In this document: in pieces, positions 11,351 through 22,530 of the stretch | Layout of the letters: each line of letters opens with the position of its first letter | Position numbering within the stretch: the first letter of the stretch is position 1 | Assembly (NCBI GenBank): GCA_021186555.1 | Contig: JAJKFL010000039.1 | Span: 43,068,597-43,132,596, forward strand | DNA from: Reticulitermes speratus | Taxonomy: Eukaryota; Arthropoda; Insecta; Blattodea; Rhinotermitidae | Reading direction: 5' to 3' | DNA length: 64,000 bases | The notes under the pieces: model-generated | Seen by the model: only the letters and a program-made list of their open reading frames with translations | The model's database searches: none | What the model was told of the DNA's origin: nothing | Made by a program: the position numbers and the translations under genes

Positions 11351-12842
11351 TAGTCTAAAATGTGAAGCAATACGGCGACCTGAAGAAATATTTCCGACAG
11401 CTTATCTGGCGAACTGGGATGTCATGATGGCGTCAGTAATGTACTGTGACGTCACAGTAATTACTGTGACGTGCGCTTTTTAATTACCTTTCTATTGATG
11501 CTAGCTTTTGAGTTACGTTTGCAGATTAAGTGTAAGTCTTGCTGTGGAAGCTGATGGTCGGTAGCCCGTGAAGAAATTACTCGGTTTTTGACGTAACCCG
11601 AATTTTTATGGCAGTGTTATCGCGGCCTTCTCTTGAGCCTTTTAAGTCCAATCCGTAATTACTCGTTAGTTCCTCAACCCACAGCATGTCAGAATTTATC
11701 GTTCTGTCTCAGTTCTTCACAGCTGTTTAAAAAGCAGATTCTGACAGGTCCTACGGCAGGGGTGTGCAAATTTGCTGAAAAATCTGGGAACCATCTGAAA
11801 ATTCATGGCGCCAGAGGGGTGCACATGAAGCAGGCTAATTACCGACGGCCCATAAATATTAGGCGCCACCGTACAAAATGCCTGGTGACCGGGATTTGTG
11901 CACCCCTGTGCTGCGGCAGAGTCTTCTGTGGTGTTACGTCGTGTGGTTGGGTAAATAGTTGTCGACGTTTCGGAGCATTTTAGTGCCCTCGTTATGTCAG
12001 GCAGTCCTAAAGGGTCTTGTGGAAGACGTGGGAAGGCAGGCACGCGTGTAGTTATGTGTGGGGAATTTCCTGACTACCTGAGAAACTGTCAGCTTCTAAA
12101 CAAGTTCGTGGTACATATAGTTACCATCACTGTCCTGTAAACACCTCGCATGAGCAGGCAGAGGTTGTATTCGTGCCGTGAATTAGTTTCCAGGCTCCAC
12201 GACTAAGCCTCATGTTTAGTAATTAATTTGCGGCGGTAATAATTGCTTATAGAGGTGTACCGCTTGTAACAGCACACTGTGCACACACATCACCTAGGCG
12301 TTCTTCGCTGTCTAGTATCCGCATAAATGTGGTTTAATTTACGTCCACAAGAAAAGTATGGCCTTCCTTGCGTCGATTTTCACGAAACTCACAAAAGCAA
12401 TGTGTGTGAAGATTTTTCTGTACCAAATTTCACCCAAATCGGTCAAGAAATAGCGTAAGTTCATTCACGCCCGCGAGTCAAGTGTGACTGTCACGTTGTC
12501 ACGAAAGTATCGTTTGCTCGACAACATTCTGTAAACAATTCCTGTACCTTATTTCATGAACATCAGACAGACGATTTAGTCGCCGATACCAACCAGGTGA
12601 CAGACTGACCGACGGGTTTTCCACATAAGGCGTTCTGATTCATCTACGTTGGTTTTTGTTTTTTAGGCTTAGCTACTCTTTATTTTTGTAGTATTTGTGT
12701 TTTACTGTTTTTGTAAGTTTGTGTGTTGTGTATTGTTTTGTGTTTTGTGTGTTATTTTTTGTGATGTATGTTGTTCTGTGTTATGTGTCATTGTGGTACC
12801 ACTGCCACAGGTTATAAACACTTGCAGTAATAAATTATATAA
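11351..12842. other. Mostly unique sequence; nothing coding recognised
   Basis: An 18-bp perfect palindrome TACTGTGACGTCACAGTA at 11442-11459 contains a TGACGTCA core. The minus strand at about 11965-12020 carries a weak hammerhead-like motif (CTGACATAACGAGG..GAAACGTCG). At 12056-12110 is a fragment resembling the LINE 3' UTR at 16404-16500 (GGGGAATTTCCTGACTA). Otherwise no gene, RNA or element is recognised. Confidence 0.5.
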
Positions 12843-13253
12843 ATACAGGGCATACACAAAAGAATGGTGCGGTTTCAAAAGTGAATAAAAAATTTATGTC
12901 TCACATTACACGGGCACAACATACACCGTCAGCGGCGGCAACTGTCCAAGTTTCTCATGCGCTACCAGCAGTTCGCTTCTCATGCTTCTCATCCATGAAA
13001 TTCGTGATCGGATAACGCATGCACTGCAGGCCATTACAGCGGACATGCTACACCGGGTCTGGGATGAGTTTGATTACCGTGTGGATGTGTGTCGTGTGAC
13101 CCAGGGTGCACACATTGAAGGATTGTAATTACCAAATGAGAAACTTGGACAGTTGCCGCCGCTGACGGTGTATGTTGTGCCAGTGTAAGGTGAGAAATAC
13201 ATTTTTTATTCACTTTTGATACCGCACCATTCTTTTTTGTATGCCCTGTATAT
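12843..13253 (+). mobile_element. Tc1/mariner-like deletion derivative with long terminal inverted repeats
   Basis: Terminal inverted repeats of about 113 bp: TACAGGGCATACACAAAAGA at the left and the complement of the right end are closely matched, extending inward to AACTTGGACAG/AGTTTCTCAT. Only the end of a transposase gene remains between them. Confidence 0.85.
12991..13128 (+). pseudogene. C-terminal fragment of a Tc1/mariner-type transposase
   Basis: Forty-five codons and a TAA stop: IHEIRDRITHALQAITADML, then HRVWDEFDYRVDVCRVTQG and AHIEGL. The (R)VDVCRVTxGAHIE(x)L ending is characteristic of C-termini of mariner-related DDE transposases in insects. The catalytic domain is entirely deleted, so this copy could only be moved in trans. 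Confidence 0.72.
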
Positions 13254-13728
13254 ATTTTTTTTTGCTTAGTAGAGAACGCCTAATAAAAGAGATTCACTAA
13301 TTGGAACGACACTGTTGAAGAAGGTAATGAGTCAGACCGGATGTCATTGCACAATACTGGTGTGTACTTTATTGGGACAAAGGTGACGTTACGTAAGGAT
13401 GGGCGAACGGGCAGATTTGTTGAAACCAGGAAGTTGTGATGCAGCTAAAATTGTGTACGTTGTCAGTTGTCATGGCGACGGGCTGTCAAGAGTACCGTAA
13501 TTGGTATGGCAGACAATGAATTGGGCTCGGAGCGTTCGGTGTAAGAAGGACGTAACGTACTTCTTGTATGAGGCCTGCGGAAACTAGCTGAAGGTTGTGC
13601 TTATGTGCAAAGCAGTTTTGATCACTGGATTGATCAGTGGATTACTTCCATAAAGTCCCTGTCATTTTGCGTCACGACCTACATGCGTTTCACCAATTGC
13701 CCAAACAAGTGCAGATCTCACGTGACAC
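13254..13728. other. No recognisable feature
   Basis: Unique-looking sequence between the mariner relic and the 122-bp array. No gene, RNA or repeat recognised. Confidence 0.5.
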
Positions 13729-14338
13729 AATGAGCCACAGCAGCTGTCAGTGTAGTGACAGTGCTACTGACAACAGCTGTTCAGACTGACAGTAGTGTAA
13801 CGTGACCTTACGGTACTGTTACATCAGTCACGTGATTATAGCTGCTACAAAATGAGCCACAGCAGCTGTCAGTGTAGTGACAGTGCTACTGACAACAGCT
13901 GTTCAGACTGACAGTAGTGTAACGTGACCTTACGGTACTGTTACATCAGTCACGTGATTATAGCTGCTACAAAATGAGCCACAGCAGCTGTCAGTGTAGT
14001 GACAGTGCTACTGACAACAGCTGTTCAGACTGACAGTAGTGTAACGTGACCTTACGGTACTGTTACATCAGTCACGTGATTATAGCTGCTACAAAATGAG
14101 CCACAGCAGCTGTCAGTGTAGTGACAGTTCTACTGACAACAGCTGTTCAGACTGACAGTAGTGTAACGTGACCTTACGGTACTGTTACATCAGTCACGTG
14201 ATTATAGCTGCTACAAAATGAGCCACAGCAGCTGTCAGTGTAGTGACAGTTCTACTGACAACAGCTGTTCAGACTGACAGTAGTGTAACGTGACCTTACG
14301 GTACTGTTACATCAGTCACGTGATTATAGCTGCTACAC
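13729..14338 (+). repeat. 122-bp tandem repeat, five copies
   Basis: Five almost identical 122-bp units starting at the ATGAGCCACAGCAGCTGTCA motif. Each unit can form two hairpins: CAGCTGTCAGTGTAG with CTACTGACAACAGCTG, and TAACGTGAC with GTCACGTGATTA. The last two copies share a GTGCTA to GTTCTA change. Confidence 0.96.
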
Positions 14339-14765
14339 GTAAAATGAGCGGCAACCTATGCTGGCGATTCCTCCTGTCCGATTGCAGGACGCAACTGACA
14401 GACGTCACACGACGTTGACATGACGGCATCCCAGACTCGCGGACGTAACGCTAGTGACGTTATGAAAATAATCGTACAAAGCGTCCGACATGGCTTCGTG
14501 AATCAAATGTTAAGGTGTTTGTACGAATTGTGGCACCTGATGTGAATGATGTGCTTGATGCTCCGGCCGCTTTATCACCACAGCCCGTGACCGGTTGCCT
14601 TGCCAGTAAAGGTCGCTGGGGAAGTTGGAAGTTATTTTGGCTGGAAGTTACTGACGAGTGCTGTTGACTGCGGAACGTAGGGCGTGGCTAAACGCGGAAA
14701 TTCGAATTTGCGCATTTTGAAACTTGTGATATGTCTGTTACTTAAGACATAAGAACTGTGAAGTT
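14339..14765. other. No recognisable feature
   Basis: Unique sequence between the 122-bp array and the LINE-derived array. Nothing recognised. Confidence 0.5.
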
Positions 14766-14847
14766 ACGTGTTGTTTTGTATGGGTGTGAAACTTGGTCTG
14801 TCACACTGAGGGAGGAATATAGGCTGAGGGTGTTTGAGAATAGGGTG
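14766..14847 (+). pseudogene. LINE C-terminal coding region, 5' part
   Basis: With one frame change it reads VLYGCETWSVTLREEYRLRV-like residues then FENRVLRGIFG. This is the segment that precedes the [11 protein letters not shown] block at the C-terminus of many arthropod non-LTR retrotransposon ORF2 proteins. It runs directly into the 100-bp array. Confidence 0.7.
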
Positions 14848-16130
14848 CTGAGGGGGATATTTGGGGCTAAGAGGGACGGGGTAACAGGGGAGTGGAGAAG
14901 ACTACATAACGAGGAACTTAATGATCTGTACTGATCTGAATAGTGTGCTGAGGGGGATATTTGGGGCTAAGTGGGACGGGGTAACGGGGGAATGGAGAAG
15001 ACTACATAACGAGGAACTTAATGATCTGTACTGATCTGAATAGTGTGCTGAGGGGGATATTTGGGTCTAAGAGGGACGGGGTAACGGGGGAGTGGAGAAG
15101 ACTACATAACGAGGAACTTAATGATCTGTACTGATCTGAATAGTGTGCTGAGGGGGATATTTGGGTCTAAGAGGGACGGGGTAACGGGGGAGTGGAGAAG
15201 ACTACATAACGAGGAACTTAATGATCTGTACTGATCTGAATAGTGTGCTGAGGGGGATATTTGGGTCTAAGAGGGACGGGGTAACGGGGGAGTGGAGAAG
15301 ACTACATAACGAGGAACTTAATGATCTGTACTGATCTGAATAGTGTGCTGAGGGGGATATTTGGGTCTAAGAGGGACGGGTAACGGGGGAGTGGAGAAAA
15401 CTACATAACGAGGAACTTAATGATCTGTACTGATCTGAATAGTGTGCTGAGGGGGATATTTGGGCTAAGAGGGACGGGGTAACGGGGGAGTGGAGAAGAC
15501 TACATAACGAGGAACTTAATGATCTGTACTGATCTGAATAGTGTGCTGAGGGGGATATTTGGGGCTAAGAGGGACGGGGTAACGGGGGAGTGGAGAAGAC
15601 TACATAACGAGGAACTTAATGATCTGTACTGATCTGAATAGTGTGCTGAGGGGGATATTTGGGGCTAAGAGGGACGGGGTAACGGGGGAGTGGAGAAGAC
15701 TACATAACGAGGAACTTAATGATCTGTACTGATCTGAATAGTGTGCTGAGGGGGATATTTGGGTCTAAGAGGGACGGGGTAACGGGGGAGTGGAGAAGAC
15801 TACATAACGAGGAACTTAATGATCTGTACTGATCTGAATAGTGTGCTGAGGGGGATATTTGGGTCTAAGAGGGACGGGGTAACGGGGGAGTGGAGAAGAC
15901 TACATAACGAGGAACTTAATGATCTGTACTGATCTGAATAGTGTGCTGAGGGGGATATTTGGGGCTAAGAGGGACGGGGAAACGGGGGAGTGGAGAAGAC
16001 TACATAACGAGGAACTTAATGATCTGTACTGATCTGAATAGTGTGCTGAGGGGGATATTTGGGCTAAGAGGGACGGGGAAACGGGGGAGTGGAGAAGACT
16101 ACATAACGAGGAACTTAATGATCTGTACTG
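14841..16130 (+). repeat. 100-bp minisatellite derived from LINE coding sequence, 13 copies
   Basis: Unit of 100 bp, TAGTGTGCTGAGGGGGATAT...GATCTGTACTGATCTGAA, repeating at 14941, 15041, 15141 and so on. Translated, each unit gives [19 protein letters not shown] followed by [10 protein letters not shown], continuous with the LINE fragments on both sides. A stretch of the LINE coding region has therefore been tandemly amplified in place. Copies differ by a few substitutions (GGGGCTAAG/GGGTCTAAG) and single-base losses. Confidence 0.93.
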
Positions 16131-16511
16131 ATCACCAAATATTATTTGGATGATCAAATCAAGAAGAATGAGGTGGGCGGGGCATGTAGCACGTATGGGT
16201 GAGGGGAGAGGTGCATACAGGATTTTGGTGGGGAGACCTGAGGGAAGGAGACCACTTGGAAGACCTAGACGTAGATGGGAGGATAATATTAAAATGAATC
16301 TTCAAGAAGTGGGATGGGGGACATGGACTGGATTAATATGGCTCAGGACAGGGACAGGTGGCGAGCTGTTGTGAGTGCGGTAATGAACCTTCGTGTTCCG
16401 TAAAACGCGGGGAATTTCTTGACTAGCTGACGACCTGTTAGCTTCTCAAGAAGGACTGTGCTATATGCAGTTAGTTAGTTGGTTAGTTAGTTAGTTAGTT
16501 AGTTAGTTAGA
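16131..16511 (+). pseudogene. LINE C-terminal coding region, 3' UTR and (TTAG)n tail
   Basis: Reads [20 protein letters not shown], then [20 protein letters not shown] and [16 protein letters not shown]. After one frameshift it gives AQDRDRWRAVVSAVMNLRVP and a TAA at 16401. The 3' UTR (GGGGAATTTCTTGACTAGCT) ends in GTTAGTTAG repeats at 16468-16511. The same 3' end is seen at 47209-47430, 59545-59790 and, on the minus strand, 34957-35045 and 54805-55165. Those copies give the family structure. Confidence 0.85.
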
Positions 16512-16795
16512 GCCAGTCTCAGTTGCCCTGACGAGGCAGAACGTTTTGGCGAGGTCTGTCTCTGTTATTTGTGTCAATGTCTCCGTCTTACTGTGCTCCA
16601 CGCGCATTCCGTCTTTACGATATTTACTGAAGATAAGAGCCCATGTACTTCCACAGAACTTTATTACAGTCGCTGTTGAAATGTTTGAGGCGACGCATTC
16701 GCAGTGCCACTCGCGCAATGTTTGAGCCCGTTGACGACATAGCGGGTAGTCCATTGTTCAGATTCCACCACATCCTTGGCACCAGCTGGGTATAC

Positions 16796-16995
16796 TGATC
16801 AGATTACGTCCCGGGATAGCTCAGGTGATACAGTGACTAGGCTACGGACTGGACGGGCCGGGGTTCTATTTCCGGTACAGGCAAGACATCTATCTCTTCC
16901 GGATGGGCTTTGGGGCCCACCCAACCCTCGATTCAACGGATATCGGGAGTTATTTTGTAGGGAGTAAGATCGGTCGGAGCGTGAAGTTGACCAGT
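16796..16995 (+). mobile_element. Degenerate tRNA-headed SINE
   Basis: tRNA-like head with A-box-like TAGCTCAGGTG and B-box-like GGTTCTATTTCC, followed by GGGGCCCACCCAACC and GAAGTTGACCAGTTCCGAGG, which correspond to parts of the family 3 body. Old and divergent. Confidence 0.6.
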
Positions 16996-17302
16996 TCCGA
17001 GGTTAAGAATTAGTGGAACTGTGCGTCTGCTGTCTGTGTATGCCGTAATGGCGGACAGCGTCAGCTTTACGTTTGTAGTTACAGGATACCGCTGTGCTTA
17101 GCTGCAGTCGGCATTGCGTGGTCGCTGCTAGGCGGCAGGATAGGCGATGTACGTATACCGTAACAGTGTGGCTCTTTGGAGTAACCATTGTTGCAGTGGA
17201 AACACAACAATGTTTTTTTGGCGAGTTTATGCCGGCAACAATAAATTGTACTTAGGTCGTCACGTAAAGTGAGCGATATGGTTGTCCGATTTTGACAAAA
17301 TT
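16996..17302. other. No recognisable feature
   Basis: Unique sequence between two SINEs. Nothing recognised. Confidence 0.45.
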
Positions 17303-17626
17303 TGTAGTAAAGGTAAAGGTAAAGCAATCCCATTACAGGCCTGGACAGGCACTTAGGGTTCCAGGAGATTGAGGCTCACAGATTTATAGACAATCGGCAC
17401 ATGAAAGTAGTAAGGTTGTTAGCACTACGCACCGGCCGCCTTTACCCCCCAGGAAATATTCCTGGTACTCATTTCTGTTAGAGGCTGAGTCGACCCCAGG
17501 GCCATAGTGCGACCGGAAGGATTATGTCAATGAAAAATTGCAATGATACCATCGGGAATCGAACTCGCGACCTTCCGGCTTGTAGAGCAGTGCCTCAACC
17601 AACTGCGCCACCGCGTGCCCGCAGTT
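17303..17626 (-). mobile_element. tRNA-derived SINE, family 1, minus strand
   Basis: Complement of the copy at 10857: begins with the tail AAAGGTAAAGGTAAAG and ends with the head (CAACTGCGCCACCGCGTG). The B box complement GGGAATCGAACTC is at about 17552-17564. It is essentially full length. Confidence 0.88.
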
Positions 17627-18210
17627 TCTCGACAGAGTTTCGTGAAAATCCCCGACAAAAAATGTCACTGAGATCCGTCCAGTGCGAGCCGCGCGGTGAA
17701 CAAGCGGGTGTAGGTGCCGATGTAGTGTCAGTTGTTGGCCGGTACTGACATACTGTAGTAATGGTCACGAGTATAGAGTTTCATGAAGATCCGTTCAGTT
17801 GTTTTGCCCTTGTCTGATGCGGACAGACAGACAGACGTGACGAACCTACTGTGCGCATTTTCATAACTTTCCGTTGCAAGCCGCGACGCAGCAACGCACT
17901 TCCGCATGCAGTAGGTGTGTACCGTGTGATAGAGGCTCGTGCGTATCTGTTTGCTTGCGAGGAGGCAGCGCCACTGTGGCTATCAGCTAGGGCAAACACG
18001 CGACACGAAGGACGTGTCACACTGCAGCACAAACACTGCCGACTCCACTTAACACGACCCGTATGATGTAACATTGCATGCCACGCGGCGGGCACGTGGT
18101 AGCGTGTTACGTGACATTTGGCGCCGCATGTCGCGGCCAGGCTTCTGTTTGCAGTGCAGTGGTATAGACTGACATTGCTTAGTACCTTAACTTGGACTAC
18201 AGGTGCTTTC
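17627..18210. other. No recognisable gene
   Basis: GC-richer unique sequence with overlapping open frames of 70-104 codons on both strands at about 17780-18095, none with a recognisable domain. Confidence 0.45.
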
Positions 18211-20253
18211 TTACAAATCCTGAATCGTATTTAAATACCCAGCTCGTACCGCGCAGTAAACACACTCCGTCTCAGTTATACAAACCAGTCAGTTAATGTT
18301 GTACAGTGAAATAATCGCTGTTTGTTCTGAGATCCACACAAAACACATAAATACAGTCCGTACCGCGCAGTAAACACACTCCGTCTCAGTTATACAAACC
18401 AGTCAGTTAATGTTGTACAGTGAAATAATCGCTGTTTGTTCTGAGTTCCACACAAAACACATAAATACAGTCCGTACCGCGCAGTAAACACACTCCGTCT
18501 CAGTTATACAAACCAGTCAGTTAATGTTGTACAGTGAAATAATCGCTGTTTGTTCTGAGATCCACACAAAACACATAAATACAGTCCGTACCGCGCAGTA
18601 AACACACTCCGTCTCAGTTATACAAATCAGTCAGTTAATGTTGTACAGTGAAATAATCGCTGTTTGTTCTGAGATCCACACAAAACACATAAATACAGTC
18701 CGTACCGCGCAGTAAACACACTCCGTCTCAGTTATACAAACCAGTCAGTTAATGTTGTACAGTGAAATAATCGCTTTGTTCTGAGATCCACACAAAACAC
18801 ATAAATACAGTCCGTACCGCGCAGTAAACACACTCCGTCTCAGTTATACAAACCAGTCAGTTAATGTTGTGCAGTGAAATAATCGCTGTTTGTTCTGAGA
18901 TCCACACAAAACACATAAATACAGTCCGTACCGCGCAGTAAACACACTCCGTCTCAGTTATACAAACCAGTCAGTTAATGCTGTACAGTGAAATAATCGC
19001 TGTTTGTTCTGAGATCCACACAAAACACATAAATACAGTCCGTACCGCGCAGTAAACACACTCCGTCTCAGTTATACAAACCAGTCAGTTAATGCTGTAC
19101 AGTGAAATAATCGCTGTTTGTTCTGAGATCCACACAAAACACATAAATACAGTCCGTACCGCGCAGTAAACACACTCCGTCTCAGTTATACAAACCAGTC
19201 AGTTAATGCTGTACAGTGAAATAATCGCTGTTCGTTCTGAGATCCACACAAAACACATAAATACAGTCCGTACCGCGCAGTAAACACACTCCGTCTCAGT
19301 TATACAAACCAGTCAGTTAATGTTGTACAGTGAAATAATCGCTTTGTTCTGAGATCCACACAAAACACATAAATACAGTCCGTACCGCGCAGTAAACACA
19401 CTCCGTCTCAGTTATACAAACCAGTCAGTTAATGTTGTACAGTGAAATAATCGCTGTTCGTTCTGAGATCCACACAAAACACATAAATACAGTCCGTACC
19501 GCGCAGTAAACACACTCCGTCTCAGTTATACAAACCAGTCAGTTAATGCTGTACAGTGAAATAATCGCTGTTTGTTCTGAGATCCACACAAAACACATAA
19601 ATACAGTCCGTACCGCGCAGTAAACACACTCCGTCTCAGTTATACAAACCAGTCAGTTAATGCTGTACAGTGAAATAATCGCTGTTCGTTCTGAGATCCA
19701 CACAAAACACATAAATACAGTCCGTACCGCGCAGTAAACACACTCCGTCTCAGTTATACAAACCAGCCAGTTAATGCTGTACAGTGAAATAATCGCTGTT
19801 TGTTCTGAGATCCACACAAAACACATAAATACAGTCCGTACCGCGCAGTAAACACACTCCGTCTCAGTTATACAAACCAGCCAGTTAATGCTGTACAGTG
19901 AAATAATCGCTGTTTGTTCTGAGATCCACACAAAACACATAAATACAGTCCGTACCGCGCAGTAAACACACTCCGTCTCAGTTATACAAACCAGTCAGTT
20001 AATGCTGTACAGTGAAATAATCGCTGTTTGTTCTGAGATCCACACAAAAAACATAAATACAGTCCGTACCGCGCAGTAAACACACTCCGTCTCAGTTATA
20101 AAAACCAGTCAGTTAATGCTGTACAGTGAAATAATCGCTGTTTGTTCTGAGATCCACACAAAACACATAAATACACTGTGTGGGCAGAACGTAGAATTGT
20201 GAATGTTAAACATGGCGGTATATATAGTAACCACTGGGCTTCAGGAAGGTTAC
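18211..20253 (+). mobile_element. TTAA-type element with expanded 114-bp monomer, about 17 copies
   Basis: Clean 114-bp array (repeat starts at 18245, 18359, 18473 and so on) ending in the right end GTGTGGGCAGAACGTAGAAT..GTAACCACTGGGCTTCAGGA with terminal GGTTAC in place of GGTTAA. Rare variants recur (TGTTCGTTC at 19231, 19457 and 19683; CGCTTTGTTC at 18773 and 19341), showing that multi-monomer blocks were duplicated. 114 is 38 codons and one minus-strand frame is free of stops for several units; that frame is not a gene. Confidence 0.94.
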
Positions 20254-20717
20254 ACGTGCCGCCGGTTGCGGTATGCCATACACCTAATTCTCATACTCTG
20301 GCCACCCACTTCACAGACTCCCGTCACCATGGAAACCCCATTTTTCTGCTGTCTCAAGCTGACCCCAAAACAACAACCATTACCACTCACAAGCCACCAC
20401 GACCCGCCACGCCCGCTCAACAATCACGTACGTCATGTGCCAGTGACAACTGTACAGAAGTCACGCACACAATTTACGGCCAGTGCAGTTTTATCGTAAT
20501 TCTTACGGTTTCCGATATAATGCACGAAAGTGGCGAACGAGTCACGAATGCTACGTTATACGTCTATTGCCGTGACCTGTCACAGTCACTGTTGTGACTT
20601 CACATTAACCAACAAGGCCTCGCGATCGCCATTCGTCATCACGACCGCAAGCTCCACTTTACCGACAGCGACTTATAACTGATCCACAAAGTCACTTAAA
20701 ACTTAATTTTATACGCT
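20254..20717. other. No recognisable gene
   Basis: A 139-codon open frame (20178-20597) begins inside the end of the 114-bp element and has low-complexity, His/Thr-rich composition with no recognisable domain. I read it as chance. Confidence 0.45.
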
Positions 20718-20980
20718 AAAAGGTAAAGGTCTCCCTAGAACATGCCATGAAGGCCCAGAGGGGGAGTAGAGGTATAGCTCTACTTTTTCTTTAACCTCAG
20801 CGCTAAATGGGGGTGGGTGGTCAACTCCACGCCCCCGGCCGCTTTACCCCCGGAATGACCCAGTACCCATTGTACAGGAGGCTGGGTAGGCCCCACGGCC
20901 GGTCTGAACGGGTGCTGAAAATCTCGCCCTCACCGGGATTCGATCCCCGGACCGTCCAGCCCGTAGCTCGTACCGACTAT
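20718..20980 (-). mobile_element. tRNA-derived SINE, family 3, minus strand
   Basis: Runs from tail AAAAGGTAAAGGTCTCCC to the head complement GGGATTCGATCCCCGGACCG. Body includes AGAGGTATAGCTCTACT and CGGCCGCTTTACCCCCGG. Plus-strand copies lie at 24951-25246 and 33495-33748. Confidence 0.88.
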
Positions 20981-21485
20981 AATTTCAGATGGGCCAATCA
21001 AATTCGGCGTCTTCTACAGCATTCACTCCACTCTTGTAACGCAACTCGGTTAAGGTGGACTAAAGTTTGGCGAAATTTCGTAAGCGAAAAATACTCAAGC
21101 TTAAGATGACCGTACCATGCCAGAAGATGGAAGCTGTAACTTCCTTCGAAACTCCGCTACCTTCGGAGCCAAAAGCCCGTAATCACTCTTCTACCTTCAT
21201 TAGTCACTGCTAACTACCAAACTACACGGCGTCACGTTCCAACAAACCGTCAGCTGAATACCGCCTGATAATATTAATTAATGTAACGTGTTCAGGAAAA
21301 TCTGAGTTACACGAGAGGCGAGTGAATTGCCGTAATTTGCCTCAAACACTTCAACAGTCCGACCGTAACGTGATGCCAATATCGTGTGACAGGAGATAAG
21401 GTGCTGTAGGCTGTGTAGAGTGGAAACAGGACGTGGTGCTTGTACCTAGCTAACTGGCACACAGTCCGCTCCTTACAGCATCGAT
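20981..21485. other. No recognisable feature
   Basis: Unique sequence before the next TTAA element. Nothing recognised. Confidence 0.45.
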
Positions 21486-21953
21486 TTAACCCTCCAAAGC
21501 CCAGTGGTTACTATATGTACCACCATGTTTAACATTCAACAATTCTACGTTCTGCCCACACAGTGTATTTATGTGTTTTGTGTGGATCTCAGAACAAACA
21601 GCGATTATTTCACTGTACAGCATTAACTGACTGGTTTGTATAACTGAGACGGAGTGTGTTTACTGCGCGGTACGGACTGTATTTATGTGTTTTGTGTGGA
21701 TCTCAGAACAAACAGCGATTATTTGACTGTACAACATTAACTGACTGGTTTGTATAACTGAGACGGAGTGTGTTTACTGCGCGGTACGGACTGTATTTAT
21801 GTGTTTTGTGTGGATCTCAGAACAAACAGCGATTATTTGACTGTACAACATTAACTGACTGGTTTGTAGAACTGAGACGGAGTGTGTTTACTGCGCGGTA
21901 CGGACTGTATTTATGTGTTTTGTGTGGATCTCAGAACAAACAGCGATAATTTC
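21486..21953 (-). mobile_element. TTAA-type element with 114-bp monomer, 3' truncated
   Basis: Begins with a good right end TTAACCCTCCAAAGCCCAGT, followed by the GTACCACCATGTTTAAC and ACGTTCTGCCCACACAG segments and about 3.5 monomers. It breaks off inside a monomer at AGCGATAATTTCCTTAGG. Confidence 0.93.
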
Positions 21954-22316
21954 CTTAGGCCATGTTAATTGTTCGTAAAAGATAGCACCTGTGTTCTCTA
22001 CGAGGTACGAATTGTACACTCATTTGTTTGTTGCATTGTGTAATTGATTGGATGCCCTTTTTTACGCCGCGCGGATAGTTTGAGTTTTGGCAGTGACCGG
22101 TGATGCAGTTATTGGGACAGTTAATGGAGCTTAAACACAGACGTCTCTAAGGACAAATCTGTTTAGCATTGATGGTCACAGCAATCGATTGACGCAGCGC
22201 GGTACCGAGTGACAGTTTGACTGCTATGCTGTATTGTTTGGCGGGGCAGGTCAGACCTCGCGTGTGGCTGGTGGGTATATGAAGATGTACGTTGACGAAT
22301 TTTATAACATGTACCC
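21954..22316. other. No recognisable feature
   Basis: Unique sequence between two TTAA elements. Nothing recognised. Confidence 0.45.
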
Positions 22317-22530
22317 TTAGCCTTTTAAAGCCCAGTGGTTACTATATGTACCACCAGTTTAACATTCAACAATTCTACGTTCTGCCCACACAGTGTATTT
22401 ATGTGTTTTGTGTGGATCTCAGAACAAACAGCGATTATTTCACTGTACAACATTAACTGACTGGTTTGTATAATTGAGACGGAGCGTTTACTGCGCGGTA
22501 CGAACTGTATTTATATATAATGTATATTAA
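22317..22530 (-). mobile_element. TTAA-type element, single-monomer copy
   Basis: A complete 214-bp element: right end (TTAGCCTTTTAAAGCCCAGT), exactly one 114-bp monomer, and left end TATATATAATGTATATTAA. The monomer is flanked by the direct repeat TGTATTTAT (22394-22402 and 22506-22514). It shares the TTAA at 22527-22530 with the next element. Confidence 0.92.

Noticed and set aside
16468..16511. Telomeric repeat
   Set aside because: The motif is TTAG/GTTAG at the end of a LINE 3' UTR, not the insect TTAGG telomere repeat, and it recurs at other LINE ends.
17781..18095. 104-codon minus-strand frame overlapping a 71-codon plus-strand frame
   Set aside because: GC-rich stretch open on both strands, no domain, no splice context.
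19653..19940. Repeated 38-residue open frame ([17 protein letters not shown]...)
   Set aside because: The 114-bp monomer is 38 codons and stop-free in one frame. Indels between arrays break it, so there is no sign of selection.
20178..20597. 139-codon open frame
   Set aside because: It starts inside the end of a TTAA element and is low in complexity, with no recognisable domain.
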